In this document: positions 43,360 to 52,871 of the stretch, one piece after another
Layout of the letters: each line of letters opens with the position of its first letter
Numbering within the stretch: the stretch's first letter is position 1
Assembly: GCA_949289345.1 (NCBI GenBank)
Contig: CASENS010000008.1
Coordinates: 21,198-85,197, forward strand
Direction of reading: 5' to 3'
Source: an uncultured Bacteroides sp.
Lineage (GTDB): Bacteria; Bacteroidota; Bacteroidia; Bacteroidales; Bacteroidaceae
Length of the DNA stretch: 64,000 nucleotides
Translations under genes and position numbers: made by a program
Notes under the pieces: generated by a model
Databases searched by the model: none
What the model saw: the letters and a program-made list of their open reading frames with translations, nothing else
Told to the model about the DNA's origin: nothing

Positions 43360-45900
43360 GTGGAAAAGAAAACTTATACGTACGACGAAGCCTTTGAAGC
43401 ATCATTGCAATACTTTCAAGGTGACGAACTGGCGGCCAGAGTGTGGGTGAGCAAATACGCTGTGAAAGATTCTTTCGGGAACATTTATGAAAAGTCTCCC
43501 GAGGATATGCATTGGCGTATTGCTAATGAGATAGCCCGCGTTGAGGCCAAGTATCCCAATCCGCTAAGCGCCGACGAATTGTTCGGTTTGCTGGATCACT
43601 TCAAGTACATCGTTCCGCAGGGAAGCCCCATGACGGGTATCGGTAACGATTATCAGATAGCTTCTTTGTCCAACTGCTTTGTGATTGGTGTGGACGGGGA
43701 GGCCGATTCGTATGGTGCCATCTTTAAGATAGACGAGGAACAGGTTCAACTGATGAAGCGTCGCGGGGGTGTCGGTCACGATCTTTCCCACATCCGTCCT
43801 AAGGGTTCACCCGTGAAGAACTCGGCGCTGACTTCTACCGGATTGGTTCCTTTCATGGAACGTTATTCTAACTCCACCCGTGAGGTCGCTCAAGACGGAC
43901 GCAGGGGAGCGTTGATGTTGAGCGTGTCCATCAAGCATCCGGATGCGGAAGCATTCATCGATGCTAAAATGACGGAAGGCAAAGTGACAGGAGCTAACGT
44001 ATCCGTCAAGTTGGATGATGCTTTCATGCAGGCGGCCATTGACAATTTGCCTTACACGCAGCAATACCCCATTGACAGTAAGAACCCGTTGGTGAAGAAG
44101 GAAATCAATGCCAATGAGTTGTGGCGGAAGATAGTGCACAACGCATGGAAGTCGGCCGAACCGGGCGTGTTGTTTTGGGATACCATTATTCGCGAGTCAG
44201 TACCCGATTGCTATGCGGACTTGGGCTACAAGACTGTGTCTACCAATCCATGTGGCGAGATACCGTTGTGTCCCTACGACTCATGCCGTCTGCTTGCCAT
44301 CAACCTCTATTCTTACGTGGTAAATCCGTTTAAACCGGATGCCTATTTCGATTTTGACCTGTTCCGCAAGCATGTGAAACTGGCCCAGCGCATTATGGAT
44401 GACATCATCGACCTGGAACTGGAGAAGATTGAACGCATCATGGAGAAGATTGATTCCGATCCTGAAGGCGAGGAGGTGAAACATACGGAACGTGCATTGT
44501 GGCAGAAAATATACAAGAAGAGTGGGCAAGGCCGACGCACCGGTGTGGGTATTACGGCCGAGGGTGACATGCTGGCTGCCTTAAACCTGCGCTATGGTAC
44601 GGAGGAAGCGACCGGATTTTCAGAAAAAGTGCATCAGGCCATTGCGCTGAGCGCTTATCATTCTTCGGTTGAGATGGCCAAAGAGCGCGGCGCATTCGAA
44701 ATATATGATGCGGAACGTGAGAAGGACAATCCTTTCATCGGTCGCTTGCGCGAAGCTGACCCGCAACTTTACGAAGACATGAATCGATACGGACGTCGCA
44801 ACATCGCTTGCCTGACTATTGCTCCGACGGGTACAACCAGTTTGATGACCCAGACAACATCGGGCATTGAGCCGGTGTTCCTGCCCGTGTACAAACGCCG
44901 TCGTAAGGTGAACCCTAACGACACGAACGTGCATATTGATTACGTGGACGAAACAGGTGACGCTTTCGAGGAATACATCGTTTTCCATCCTAAATTCGTG
45001 ACATGGATGGAAGCCAAAGGTTATAATCCCGCCAAACACTATACACAGGAAGAAATTGACAGACTGGTGGAAGAATCTCCTTATTATAAAGCTACTTCTA
45101 ATGATGTGGATTGGTTGATGAAGGTGAAAATGCAGGGACGCATACAGAAGTGGGTGGACCATTCGATTAGTGTCACTATCAACCTGCCCGCCAATGTGGA
45201 TGAGGAGCTGGTAAACCGGTTGTATGTAGAAGCATGGCAATCGGGTTGTAAGGGTTGTACAGTCTATCGCGAAGGCTCACGTTCGGGTGTGTTGCTATCC
45301 ACGAAGAAGAGTGATAAAAAGGACGAATTGCCTCCTTGTAAACCGCCTACGGTGGTGGAGACACGACCCAAAGTTTTGGAGGCCGATGTGGTGCGTTTCC
45401 AGAATAATAAGGAAAAATGGGTGGCTTTTGTCGGCTTGATGGACGGACATCCTTACGAGATATTTACCGGTGTGCTGGATGACGATGAAGGTATTGTGTT
45501 GCCTAAGAGCGTTACAACCGGACACATCATCAAGAACTACGATGACAACGGACGCAAACACTATGATTTCCAGTTTGAGAACAAACGCGGCTACAAGGTA
45601 ACTATTGAAGGCTTGTCTGAGAAGTTTAACAAGGAGTATTGGAATTATGCCAAGCTTATCTCTGGCGTGTTGCGCTACCGCATGCCTATTGAACAGGTCA
45701 TCAAACTGGTAAGTTCGCTTCAGCTGGATAGCGAAAACATCAATACCTGGAAGAATGGTGTGGAACGTGCTTTGAAGAAATATGTGCTTGACGGAACAGA
45801 AGCGAAAGGCCAAAAATGTCCGAATTGCGGAAATGAGACGCTTGTCTATCAGGAAGGCTGTCTGATATGTAAGACATGCGGAGCTTCAAGATGTGGATAA
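43360..45900 (+). CDS. nrdJ: Class II (adenosylcobalamin-dependent) ribonucleotide reductase
   Basis: The 846-residue enzyme makes deoxyribonucleotides. The active-site region shows SLSNCF (Cys106) and NPCGEIPLCPYDSC, with the likely thiyl-radical Cys298 and Glu300, and the phosphate loop IAPTGTTSLM. A TSCPD-type domain follows after about 620 (CKGCTVYREGSRSGVL), and the C-terminus ends in a four-cysteine zinc ribbon (CPNCGNETL, CLICKTCG). These features fit the B12-dependent class, so radical use should not need oxygen. The start is GTG at 43360, since no ATG lies nearby. Confidence 0.93.
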   Translation: MEKKTYTYDEAFEASLQYFQGDELAARVWVSKYAVKDSFGNIYEKSPEDMHWRIANEIARVEAKYPNPLSADELFGLLDHFKYIVPQGSPMTGIGNDYQIASLSNCFVIGVDGEADSYGAIFKIDEEQVQLMKRRGGVGHDLSHIRPKGSPVKNSALTSTGLVPFMERYSNSTREVAQDGRRGALMLSVSIKHPDAEAFIDAKMTEGKVTGANVSVKLDDAFMQAAIDNLPYTQQYPIDSKNPLVKKEINANELWRKIVHNAWKSAEPGVLFWDTIIRESVPDCYADLGYKTVSTNPCGEIPLCPYDSCRLLAINLYSYVVNPFKPDAYFDFDLFRKHVKLAQRIMDDIIDLELEKIERIMEKIDSDPEGEEVKHTERALWQKIYKKSGQGRRTGVGITAEGDMLAALNLRYGTEEATGFSEKVHQAIALSAYHSSVEMAKERGAFEIYDAEREKDNPFIGRLREADPQLYEDMNRYGRRNIACLTIAPTGTTSLMTQTTSGIEPVFLPVYKRRRKVNPNDTNVHIDYVDETGDAFEEYIVFHPKFVTWMEAKGYNPAKHYTQEEIDRLVEESPYYKATSNDVDWLMKVKMQGRIQKWVDHSISVTINLPANVDEELVNRLYVEAWQSGCKGCTVYREGSRSGVLLSTKKSDKKDELPPCKPPTVVETRPKVLEADVVRFQNNKEKWVAFVGLMDGHPYEIFTGVLDDDEGIVLPKSVTTGHIIKNYDDNGRKHYDFQFENKRGYKVTIEGLSEKFNKEYWNYAKLISGVLRYRMPIEQVIKLVSSLQLDSENINTWKNGVERALKKYVLDGTEAKGQKCPNCGNETLVYQEGCLICKTCGASRCG

Positions 45901-45981
45901 CCGGCAAATAATCACAAACGTTTGCACCCCTTTTCGGAAAGTAAAGTGGCAATGGCTACAATGGCTGTCGGGATAATTTTT

Positions 45982-45990
45982 TATACTTGC
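45982..45990 (+). promoter_or_regulatory. Near-consensus -7 box for the glucanotransferase
   Basis: TATACTTGC differs from TAnnTTTGC at one position and lies 45 nt before the ATG at 46035. Confidence 0.45.
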
Positions 45991-46034
45991 ATAACCAGTG
46001 TAGCTATTGTTGTTTTAAATTCAAATTCAATAAT

Positions 46035-48737
46035 ATGACCTTATCATTTAATATCGAATACCGTACCAACTGGGGCGAAGAAGTCAAAGTACAAGGCTCT
46101 GTGCAGGAGCTTGGCATGAATGATGCGGAAAAGGCCGTCTCTTTACATACCATCGACGGAATTCATTGGACCGCGGGCGTTGATTTTTCTTGTCCGGCGG
46201 AAAGGTGCCTGCATTACAGTTACCATATATATAAAAACGGTAAGCCGGTTCGCGACGAATGGAACGGCCTGTGCAGGACGTTGTATGTTACGTCCGACAA
46301 TCCGAAGAAGATATATCGGTTGGCGGATTGCTGGAAAGACATCCCCGAACAACAATATTTTTACACATCAGCTTTCACCGAGTCTTTGCTGGCGCACCGT
46401 CAACGCATGGCTGCGCCTTCCTGTCACATCAAAGGTGTTCTTATCAAGGCATATGCCCCATGCATTGACGACAATCATTGCCTGGCTATATGCGGAAATC
46501 AGGACGCGTTGGGCAATTGGGACCTCAATAAAGCCGTACTGATGAGCGACATCAACTTTCCCGAGTGGCAGGTAGAGCTTGACGCGGATGCCTTGACTTT
46601 CCCGTTGGAGTATAAATTCGTGCTGTATAAGAAAAGTGAAGGCAGCGTTGTGGCTTGGGAAAATAACCCCAACCGTTACATTGCCGACCCGCAACTGCAT
46701 GATGACGAAACGCTGGTTGTTGGTGACCGCTATGTGTATTTCGGCTTGCCTGCATGGAAAGGAGCGGGGGTGGCTATTCCTGTATTTTCATTACGTTCGG
46801 AAAAAAGTTATGGTGTAGGCGATTTCGGTGATTTGAAACGAATGATTGACTGGACAGCGATGACCAGTCAGAAAGCCGTGCAGATTCTTCCCGTCAACGA
46901 CACTACCATGACCCATACATGGACAGATACGTATCCCTATAGCAGCATTTCCATCTACGCTTTCCATCCCATGTACGCCGATTTGGAGCAATTGGGCGAA
47001 TTGCATGACCGGGAGAAGATGGCCGAATTCCGCAAACGCCAACAAGAGTTGAACGCTTTGCCTGCCGTAGATTATGAAGCCGTCAATCGGACCAAATGGG
47101 AATACTTCCGGCTGATCTTCGCGCAAGAGGGGGCAAAAGTGCTTGCATCCGATGCCTTCAAGGACTTTTTCGAAATGAATAAAGAATGGTTGCAGCCTTA
47201 TGCCGTATTTTGTTATCTGCGCGATGCTTATAAGACGGCTAACTTCCGCGAATGGCCTCGTTATCAAACGTATAACCAAGAGGATGTTGAACGGCTGTGC
47301 CAACCCGATACGGCCGACTATCCGCATATTGCCATTTACTATTACATTCAGTTCAATCTGCATCTGCAATTGCTGGATGCCAGCCGTCATGCCCGTGCCA
47401 ACGGTGTGGTGCTGAAGGGAGACATCCCCATTGGCATCAGCCGCAATAGTGTGGAAGCATGGAAAGAGCCTTACTATTTTAATCTGAACGGACAGGCCGG
47501 TGCCCCGCCCGATGATTTTTCCGTCAATGGACAAAACTGGGGCCTTCCTACTTACAATTGGGATGTGATGGAGCAGGACGGATATGCCTGGTGGATGAAG
47601 CGCTTCCGCAAGATGGCGGAATACTTCGACGCATACCGCATCGACCACATCTTGGGATTCTTCCGCATATGGGAAATCCCGATGAATGCCGTACATGGAT
47701 TGCTGGGACAATTCGTTCCGTCCATTCCTATGACAAGTGAAGAAATTGAGTGTTACGGATTGCAATTCCGCAAAGACTTCTTCCTCAATCCTTACATTCA
47801 CGAATATTTCTTGGAACAACTGTTCGGCGCGCATACCGACTATGTAAAGCGAACTTTCATAGAGCCTGCCGGCGCCTGGGGAACTTACCGGATGAGGCCA
47901 GAGTTTGACACCCAGCGCAAGGTGGAAACTTTCTTTGCCGGAAAGGATGATGCGGAAAGCATTCGGATACGTGACGGGCTGTATGCCCTCATCAGCGATG
48001 TCCTGTTCGTGCCCGACCGCAATGATCCGGAAAAATACCATCCGCGCATCGGCGTGCAACACGATTTCATCTACCAGGCTTTAAACGATTGGGAGAAAGC
48101 CGCTTTCAACCGGCTTTATGACCAATACTTCTATCATCGGCACAATGATTTCTGGGGAAGGCAGGCCATGAAGAAACTGCCTCAGCTGACGCAATCTACC
48201 CATATGTTGGTGTGCGGTGAGGATTTGGGCATGATACCCGCTTGTGTGGCATGGGTCATGAACGAATTGCGCATCCTTTCCTTGGAGATAGAGCGTATGC
48301 CTAAAGATCCCTCGCAGGAGTTCGGTCATCCGGAATGGTATCCCTACCGTTCGGTTTGCACCATCTCTACACACGACATGTCCACCCTGCGTGGCTGGTG
48401 GGAAGAAGACGCCCGGCAAACGCAACGTTACTTCAACAACATGTTAGGCCATCCAGGTGAAGCTCCGGCAAGCGCTACCCCGGATATTTGTGAAGAAGTC
48501 GTGCGCAAGCATCTCCGTAGCAATTCCATCTTGAGCATCCTTTCTTTCCAGGATTGGCTTTCCATTGACGGACGTTGGCGCAATCCGGATGTACAGGCTG
48601 AACGTATCAACGTTCCTTCCAACCCTCACCATTATTGGCGTTATCGTATGCACTTGACGTTGGAACAACTGATGCAGGCCGATAGTCTGAACGGGAAAAT
48701 ACGGGAAATGATTGCGCAGACAGGGAGGACTTATTGA
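46035..48737 (+). CDS. malQ: 4-alpha-glucanotransferase (GH77) with two N-terminal CBM20 domains
   Basis: The 900-residue cytoplasmic enzyme rearranges maltodextrins, taking part in use of starch and glycogen. Two starch-binding CBM20 domains come first (about 1-115, with NWGEEVKVQGSVQELG; and about 125-240, with CLAICGNQDALGNWDLNKAV). The GH77 domain follows, with nucleophile Asp537 (YRIDHILGFFR), acid/base Glu729 (VCGEDLGMIP) and THDMSTLRGWW. This layout resembles the plant DPE2 type. The start at 46035 is chosen over an upstream in-frame codon because it lies after the promoter. Its stop overlaps the folB start by one base. Confidence 0.94.
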   Translation: MTLSFNIEYRTNWGEEVKVQGSVQELGMNDAEKAVSLHTIDGIHWTAGVDFSCPAERCLHYSYHIYKNGKPVRDEWNGLCRTLYVTSDNPKKIYRLADCWKDIPEQQYFYTSAFTESLLAHRQRMAAPSCHIKGVLIKAYAPCIDDNHCLAICGNQDALGNWDLNKAVLMSDINFPEWQVELDADALTFPLEYKFVLYKKSEGSVVAWENNPNRYIADPQLHDDETLVVGDRYVYFGLPAWKGAGVAIPVFSLRSEKSYGVGDFGDLKRMIDWTAMTSQKAVQILPVNDTTMTHTWTDTYPYSSISIYAFHPMYADLEQLGELHDREKMAEFRKRQQELNALPAVDYEAVNRTKWEYFRLIFAQEGAKVLASDAFKDFFEMNKEWLQPYAVFCYLRDAYKTANFREWPRYQTYNQEDVERLCQPDTADYPHIAIYYYIQFNLHLQLLDASRHARANGVVLKGDIPIGISRNSVEAWKEPYYFNLNGQAGAPPDDFSVNGQNWGLPTYNWDVMEQDGYAWWMKRFRKMAEYFDAYRIDHILGFFRIWEIPMNAVHGLLGQFVPSIPMTSEEIECYGLQFRKDFFLNPYIHEYFLEQLFGAHTDYVKRTFIEPAGAWGTYRMRPEFDTQRKVETFFAGKDDAESIRIRDGLYALISDVLFVPDRNDPEKYHPRIGVQHDFIYQALNDWEKAAFNRLYDQYFYHRHNDFWGRQAMKKLPQLTQSTHMLVCGEDLGMIPACVAWVMNELRILSLEIERMPKDPSQEFGHPEWYPYRSVCTISTHDMSTLRGWWEEDARQTQRYFNNMLGHPGEAPASATPDICEEVVRKHLRSNSILSILSFQDWLSIDGRWRNPDVQAERINVPSNPHHYWRYRMHLTLEQLMQADSLNGKIREMIAQTGRTY

Positions 48738-49126
48738 TGATGGAAACTTATGTTTGCCTGGACGATTTACATTTCTTTGCCTACCATGGTGTGGCTTCAC
48801 AGGAAACCATGGTGGGCAATGAATATATCTTGTCACTCCGTTTAAAGACGGATATCACACGGGCTATGGAAACGGACGATGTGGCCGATACACTGAATTA
48901 TGCGGAAATCTATCAAGCCATTAAGGACGAGATGGCAATCCCCTCCAAACTTTTGGAGTATGTAGGCGGGCGTATTGTCCGGCGGTTGTTCCGTGATTTT
49001 CCAACTCTTGAATATATTGACTTGAAGTTGTCCAAACGTAATCCTCCGATGGGGGCAGACATCGCATCTGCGGGAGTGGAAATACATTGTGGGAAAGGAG
49101 ACACAGGAATTCTCCTGCATTCGTAG
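48737..49126 (+). CDS. folB: Dihydroneopterin aldolase
   Basis: The 129-residue enzyme splits 7,8-dihydroneopterin in folate synthesis. Family features are LDDLHFFAYHGVASQET with the catalytic glutamate in QETMVGNEY, LNYAEIYQAIKDEM, and the C-terminal lysine in LKLSKRNPPM. It begins at the A of the malQ stop (TGATG); a second ATG three bases on is possible. Coupling with malQ seems fortuitous in function. Confidence 0.93.
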   Translation: MMETYVCLDDLHFFAYHGVASQETMVGNEYILSLRLKTDITRAMETDDVADTLNYAEIYQAIKDEMAIPSKLLEYVGGRIVRRLFRDFPTLEYIDLKLSKRNPPMGADIASAGVEIHCGKGDTGILLHS

Positions 49127-49158
49127 TGTGGAAAGGCTGGAACGTGCAAGCCGTGAAA

Positions 49159-49467
49159 TCAGTATCGGGAAGATATTTCCGGTTTTATTTCAGAGCCTGA
49201 CACAAACAGTTTCGTTTTGTACCCTTTCCATGTCCGGTAAACGATGAAATCGTATAGCGGATATCCGTTCCATGTGGGGATAGTGATAATGCCTATGCGT
49301 TTGTTGGGGCTGTATTCATTGGTCAGGAATTCGATTCTTGGGCTGTAATGAACGGCTTTTTCTATAATTTGAAAGAAGAAAGCCTCTCCAGGATTGGGCC
49401 TTTTTCCATTCCATGTACTTTCGTCCCATCCGCCGTGACCGTGTAGGTATCCTTGCTCAAGCCCCAT
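49159..49467 (-). CDS. C-terminal part of a probably interrupted gene of unknown function
   Basis: The 102 residues (GHGGWDESTWNGKRPNPGEA, GIITIPTWNGYPLYDFIVYR) form a compact, aromatic-rich region I do not recognise. The same reading frame continues upstream without shift through eight codons (QLIKAIYL) to the TAA that ends the preceding coiled-coil gene. The two pieces may therefore be one gene of about 239 codons split by a nonsense codon at 49492-49494. Alternatively this ORF starts at its own ATG (49467). Confidence 0.5.
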   Translation of the reverse strand: MGLEQGYLHGHGGWDESTWNGKRPNPGEAFFFQIIEKAVHYSPRIEFLTNEYSPNKRIGIITIPTWNGYPLYDFIVYRTWKGYKTKLFVSGSEIKPEISSRY

Positions 49468-49491
49468 CAGATAGATGGCTTTTATGAGTTG

Positions 49492-49878
49492 TTATTGTTT
49501 GTCGATTTTATCCAGACATTCTTTAGCCCAACGCAAGCGAAGTTCTCCTTTTTGTCGTGCTTCTTTAGCCCAACGCAAACGCAATTCCATTTTATTTGTG
49601 GCTTCTCTTGCCCATCGTTGATAGGTTCTGACTTTTCTATCATTGCCTTTCCGGGAATAATGTGCGGCTTTTTGAAGATAGTTCTGCGCTTTTTCATTAT
49701 AGCGTTCGGCATCACGTTCATAACTTTCCGCCTGCTTAAAATATACTTCTGCTTGTTGTTGATATTTTTTAGCCTGTTGCAGGTAATAATTATTTTGCGT
49801 ATATACATTGATTGTGGCCAATGTATAGATTGCGATAAGCGTGAGCCTCATCAATTCAGACAGTTTCAACGTACCCAT
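49492..49878 (-). CDS. Exported coiled-coil protein, possibly truncated by an in-frame stop
   Basis: The 128-residue protein has a signal-like segment (LTLIAIYTLATINVYTQ), then a long helix rich in Gln, Lys and Glu (QQAKKYQQQAEVYFKQAE). It ends in a roughly 14-residue repeat (RWAREATNKMELRL, RWAKEARQKGELRL, RWAKECLDKIDKQ). An internal ATG at 49851 is an equally good start. It belongs to the same strand and gene series as the kinase cluster, 120 bp after the FHA-DUF805 gene. Its stop codon is in frame with the next ORF. Confidence 0.6.
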   Translation of the reverse strand: MGTLKLSELMRLTLIAIYTLATINVYTQNNYYLQQAKKYQQQAEVYFKQAESYERDAERYNEKAQNYLQKAAHYSRKGNDRKVRTYQRWAREATNKMELRLRWAKEARQKGELRLRWAKECLDKIDKQ

Positions 49879-49998
49879 TTAATAAATAGTAATTTGTGTT
49901 GAGTAATTTCTGTGGTAAAGGCCATGGCAGTTAGAAAGTGTGGTTTATATTGTCGGCTTTCTATGCAACCATGGCATTCTTTCTTTCGGTTACACTGT

Positions 49999-50700
49999 TT
50001 ATATTCCGCTTTTCGGGCTCTTCCCATATTGATTGCTACGCGGTTCTCCCTCTTGACAATACCAAACAATCAACAAAATCCATCCCACAAGAGGGATTAA
50101 AGCAAATAGAAGGTTTAGACCACTTTTACCGAGGTCATGTAAACGACGAACACTAACAGCCAAGCCGGGAATTATAGTCACTAATGACCAAATTATAGAT
50201 GCAATCGGGAAGAAAATCAATAAAGCAGCCAATATTGTATTAAACAGATAAAACCACCAAAACTCACTACGCCGGGCTCGTCCCGAGAAATCAGCATAAT
50301 GTGTGAAAACACTGGCAATCGCATCACTCAATGAAAGCGGCTTAATCTCCCGTCCACCTCCTGGCGTTTCATAATCTTTTCTGTTCCAGTGGACATGCTC
50401 GGTATCGTCTTTCATTTCCGAATGAGAATAATCAAGACGGACTGTTTCTTTCATTAGCTCGCGCTCAATGATTTGCCAATTAAATATAACATTGCCAGGA
50501 AATAAAATCTTATCTCCTTTCACAATGCCGCATGAACTGTTATGGACTTTTCTTCCGTTCACCCATGTACCGTTTGTACTGTGGTCGGTTATGATGAGAT
50601 GTCCTTCATTTAAAAAGATATCTGCATGATAACTACTGATTGAAGAATTATTATATACGACATCATTGTCAGATGCCCGTCCAATGGAAATCCATTTCAT
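49999..50700 (-). CDS. FHA domain fused to DUF805 membrane protein
   Basis: The 233-residue protein begins directly with an FHA phosphothreonine-binding domain (1-80; SIGRASDNDVVY, SSYHADIF, HSTNGTWVNGRKV). After a charged linker comes DUF805 (about 120-233; FSGRARRSEFWWFYLFN, VRRLHDLGKSG) with three or four membrane helices. The FHA part would sit in the cytoplasm and bind a protein phosphorylated by one of the cluster kinases. It follows the BACON-domain gene by 34 bp. Confidence 0.88.
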   Translation of the reverse strand: MKWISIGRASDNDVVYNNSSISSYHADIFLNEGHLIITDHSTNGTWVNGRKVHNSSCGIVKGDKILFPGNVIFNWQIIERELMKETVRLDYSHSEMKDDTEHVHWNRKDYETPGGGREIKPLSLSDAIASVFTHYADFSGRARRSEFWWFYLFNTILAALLIFFPIASIIWSLVTIIPGLAVSVRRLHDLGKSGLNLLFALIPLVGWILLIVWYCQEGEPRSNQYGKSPKSGI

Positions 50701-50734
50701 GTTTAGTAACCTTTATTATTTTGTTGAGTGTATA

Positions 50735-51352
50735 TCAGAGTCCTAACTTGTTCAGGAAATTAGCTTTAGCCTGTTTCACAATTATTTCGGCTTCTTTATC
50801 TTGACTTTTCAAAATAATGACTCCAGCCCGTTCGGACTTTTCCTTGTTTCTTTCAGCCTTGATTAACAATTTATCACTGGCAGATGTATAAGAAATCCAT
50901 TCCGGAGAAGAAACCACTTCCCATTCTTCCACATTACATTCTATCGTAACTTCCAAGTATTTACCACCCTTGGCGGCAAACTCTATGATTGTAGGGCTTA
51001 CAGAAAGATGCACGTCTATCTTAGGAACGTTTATGGGTGCTACATTCATTTCCGTGGCAGTTGTGTCTTTAGGGATAGCAGGCTGCTGTTTTGAGGAAGC
51101 TTGGGCTGAAAGTTTTTTTATAATGTTCCGACAGGTTATAATCTGTTCATCGCATAAGTCTTTTTTTACTTTAGAGTCATAGGCTACCTTTGCCTTTCCA
51201 AATGCCACAATAGCCTTATTCTGCATTGCTATTGTCAAGGTTTTCATGTAAGATACTCCTTGGGCATATAACCTGTCGCCTGCACTTGCCGTTTGTGCAT
51301 CAGTTGTCCAACATGACATACATAGGATGCATAATAAAATAATCCGTCTCAT
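50735..51352 (-). CDS. Secreted BACON-domain protein
   Basis: The 205-residue protein has a signal peptide ending TTDAQ. A helical TPR-like segment (about 24-88; GDRLYAQGVSYMKTLTIAM, FGKAKVAYDSKVKKDLCDE) follows, then a C-terminal BACON domain (about 112-195; LSVSPTIIEFAAKGGKYLEV, VSSPEWISYTSASDKL, IILKSQDKEAEIIVKQA). BACON domains bind glycans or proteins in the Bacteroidetes envelope. Its start overlaps the kinase stop by 4 bp, so kinase and BACON protein are coupled, as in the kinase plus BACON-barrel pair at 60-63 kb. Confidence 0.83.
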   Translation of the reverse strand: MRRIILLCILCMSCWTTDAQTASAGDRLYAQGVSYMKTLTIAMQNKAIVAFGKAKVAYDSKVKKDLCDEQIITCRNIIKKLSAQASSKQQPAIPKDTTATEMNVAPINVPKIDVHLSVSPTIIEFAAKGGKYLEVTIECNVEEWEVVSSPEWISYTSASDKLLIKAERNKEKSERAGVIILKSQDKEAEIIVKQAKANFLNKLGL

Positions 51353-52656
51353 GGTTTTTGAATATTAATAATATTAGCGATATTGTTTGCTCTCTCTTCA
51401 AATTCAGCCTTACTGACAGGATCGTCTGAAAAGAACTCGGCTTTATCCATCATTGATTCATAGGCTTGATGAAGTAAGGAATCCAATCCTGATAGATTTT
51501 TCTCCACAAGCATTTTCTCGTTCAGCATCCTGCTATTGGTAAGTTCTTCCATAAGTTGGAGCACCGAGTTATATTCCTTCCATGCTGTGATCAGAGAACG
51601 TTCGTAATGTTCCTCTTGCTTTTTCCCCGTCTCTAACGCATTATTTGCGGCATTTAAATGTTTACGAATCAAAAAAGTTATAGAATCGTTATGATGTATT
51701 TCTGTTTGTTCCTTTACACGTGCAATTGCTTCCATCCTCATTGTATAAGTCATATATAATGCCCCGCAAGCAATGAGAGACATGACGGCTGCCACCGGCC
51801 AAAACTTCTGAAATATTGTTTTTTCACCGGTCACCCGGAAATGTTCCCCTTTTAATCCGTGTGCTGTATATGCTTCAAGTTGTTCAGCTGTCGGCCGTTT
51901 CCAAGGCTCCGGATTAAGACATAGTCGAAGAACTTTTCGCAAATCATTGGAGAATGTTCCGCTAAGTTCCGGTATTTCCGCACCTTTTTTTTGAAAAAGT
52001 CCACCATCATTGCCAAAAGGGGCATCACCAGTCAACAGTTCAAAGGCTGTAGCGCCTAAAGAATAAATATCACTTGCCATTATAGGAATATTGCCGTTTT
52101 TGCCGAAACGTTCAGGTGCCATATAAGCCGTAGTACCTGCAGAAACAAATGTGCTGTTGACACTTCTTCTTAATGCACTTTTACAATGGGAACTGATGCC
52201 AAAATCGGCAAGCATATAGTCTCCATCATCATTTTGCATAATATTATCGGGTTTAATGTCTTGATGTATGACTGGCGGTTTCATGCTATGTAAGAAATGA
52301 AGTCCGCTTGCTACATCATGAAGAAGTTTCCAGATTTCTTTCTCTTTAAAAATTCCTATGCGTTTCTGCGCACTGCCATTGGAGCAATAAGGCAAAACCA
52401 AATAGGGCTTTCGGTCGCATGTGTCATAATGAAGCGGCCTTAATAAATTCTTGTGGTTTGCATTTAAGACAATAGCAAACTCACGTGCGAAAATATTCAA
52501 TCCGTCATCGTCAAGTCCGGTGCCTGGAGCGTAGATTTTTAAAGCGACATCGGTTTGAGTCATCGTGTCGTTTGCCAGCCACACTTCAGCAAAATTGCCT
52601 CTGCCCAATAGTCGGATTAGTCTGTATCTACCGTGAAACAAATTATCTTCTTCCAT
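51349..52656 (-). CDS. Hanks-type Ser/Thr protein kinase with membrane anchor
   Basis: The 435-residue protein has a complete kinase domain (about 10-265): glycine loop LGRGNFAEVW, Lys40 (DVALKIY), catalytic loop HQDIKPDN (Asp133), DFG at 151-153 and MAPE. The residue before the catalytic aspartate is Gln, so it is a non-RD kinase, often not controlled by activation-loop phosphorylation. A membrane helix (about 285-305) and a 130-residue helical periplasmic part follow. It overlaps the BACON gene by 4 bp and lies 215 bp after the lipoprotein gene. Confidence 0.92.
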   Translation of the reverse strand: MEEDNLFHGRYRLIRLLGRGNFAEVWLANDTMTQTDVALKIYAPGTGLDDDGLNIFAREFAIVLNANHKNLLRPLHYDTCDRKPYLVLPYCSNGSAQKRIGIFKEKEIWKLLHDVASGLHFLHSMKPPVIHQDIKPDNIMQNDDGDYMLADFGISSHCKSALRRSVNSTFVSAGTTAYMAPERFGKNGNIPIMASDIYSLGATAFELLTGDAPFGNDGGLFQKKGAEIPELSGTFSNDLRKVLRLCLNPEPWKRPTAEQLEAYTAHGLKGEHFRVTGEKTIFQKFWPVAAVMSLIACGALYMTYTMRMEAIARVKEQTEIHHNDSITFLIRKHLNAANNALETGKKQEEHYERSLITAWKEYNSVLQLMEELTNSRMLNEKMLVEKNLSGLDSLLHQAYESMMDKAEFFSDDPVSKAEFEERANNIANIINIQKP

Positions 52657-52683
52657 GCTTCTAGAAACTTAGGATTAGGGAGG

Positions 52684-52865
52684 GTGTGTCATAATACATT
52701 TGATGCGTCATTTTGCTTTGTCATCTAAGGGAACGAAGAGAAGAATCTCCCGCTTATTTCCGCTAATGGGAGTTGCTTCAACTACACCCTCCTTACTCCC
52801 CCGTTTGCCGGGGGAGAGCAACGTTCAGCATGACAGAATGATAGTAGTTTTGCATTTTGACACAC
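52684..52865. repeat. Inverted-repeat intergenic element inside the kinase cluster
   Basis: It is bounded by GTGTGTCA and TGACACAC and contains the hairpin CTCCCCCG/CGGGGGAG (52796-52816), whose arms are identical to those at 16703-16722. It fills the only gap over 200 bp in the cluster. No promoter was seen here for the kinase that follows. Confidence 0.55.
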
Positions 52866-52871
52866 TTGGGT

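Noticed and set aside
46791-48062. 423-codon minus-strand frame inside malQ
   Set aside because: It is a shadow frame opposite a clearly recognised GH77 enzyme with both catalytic residues.
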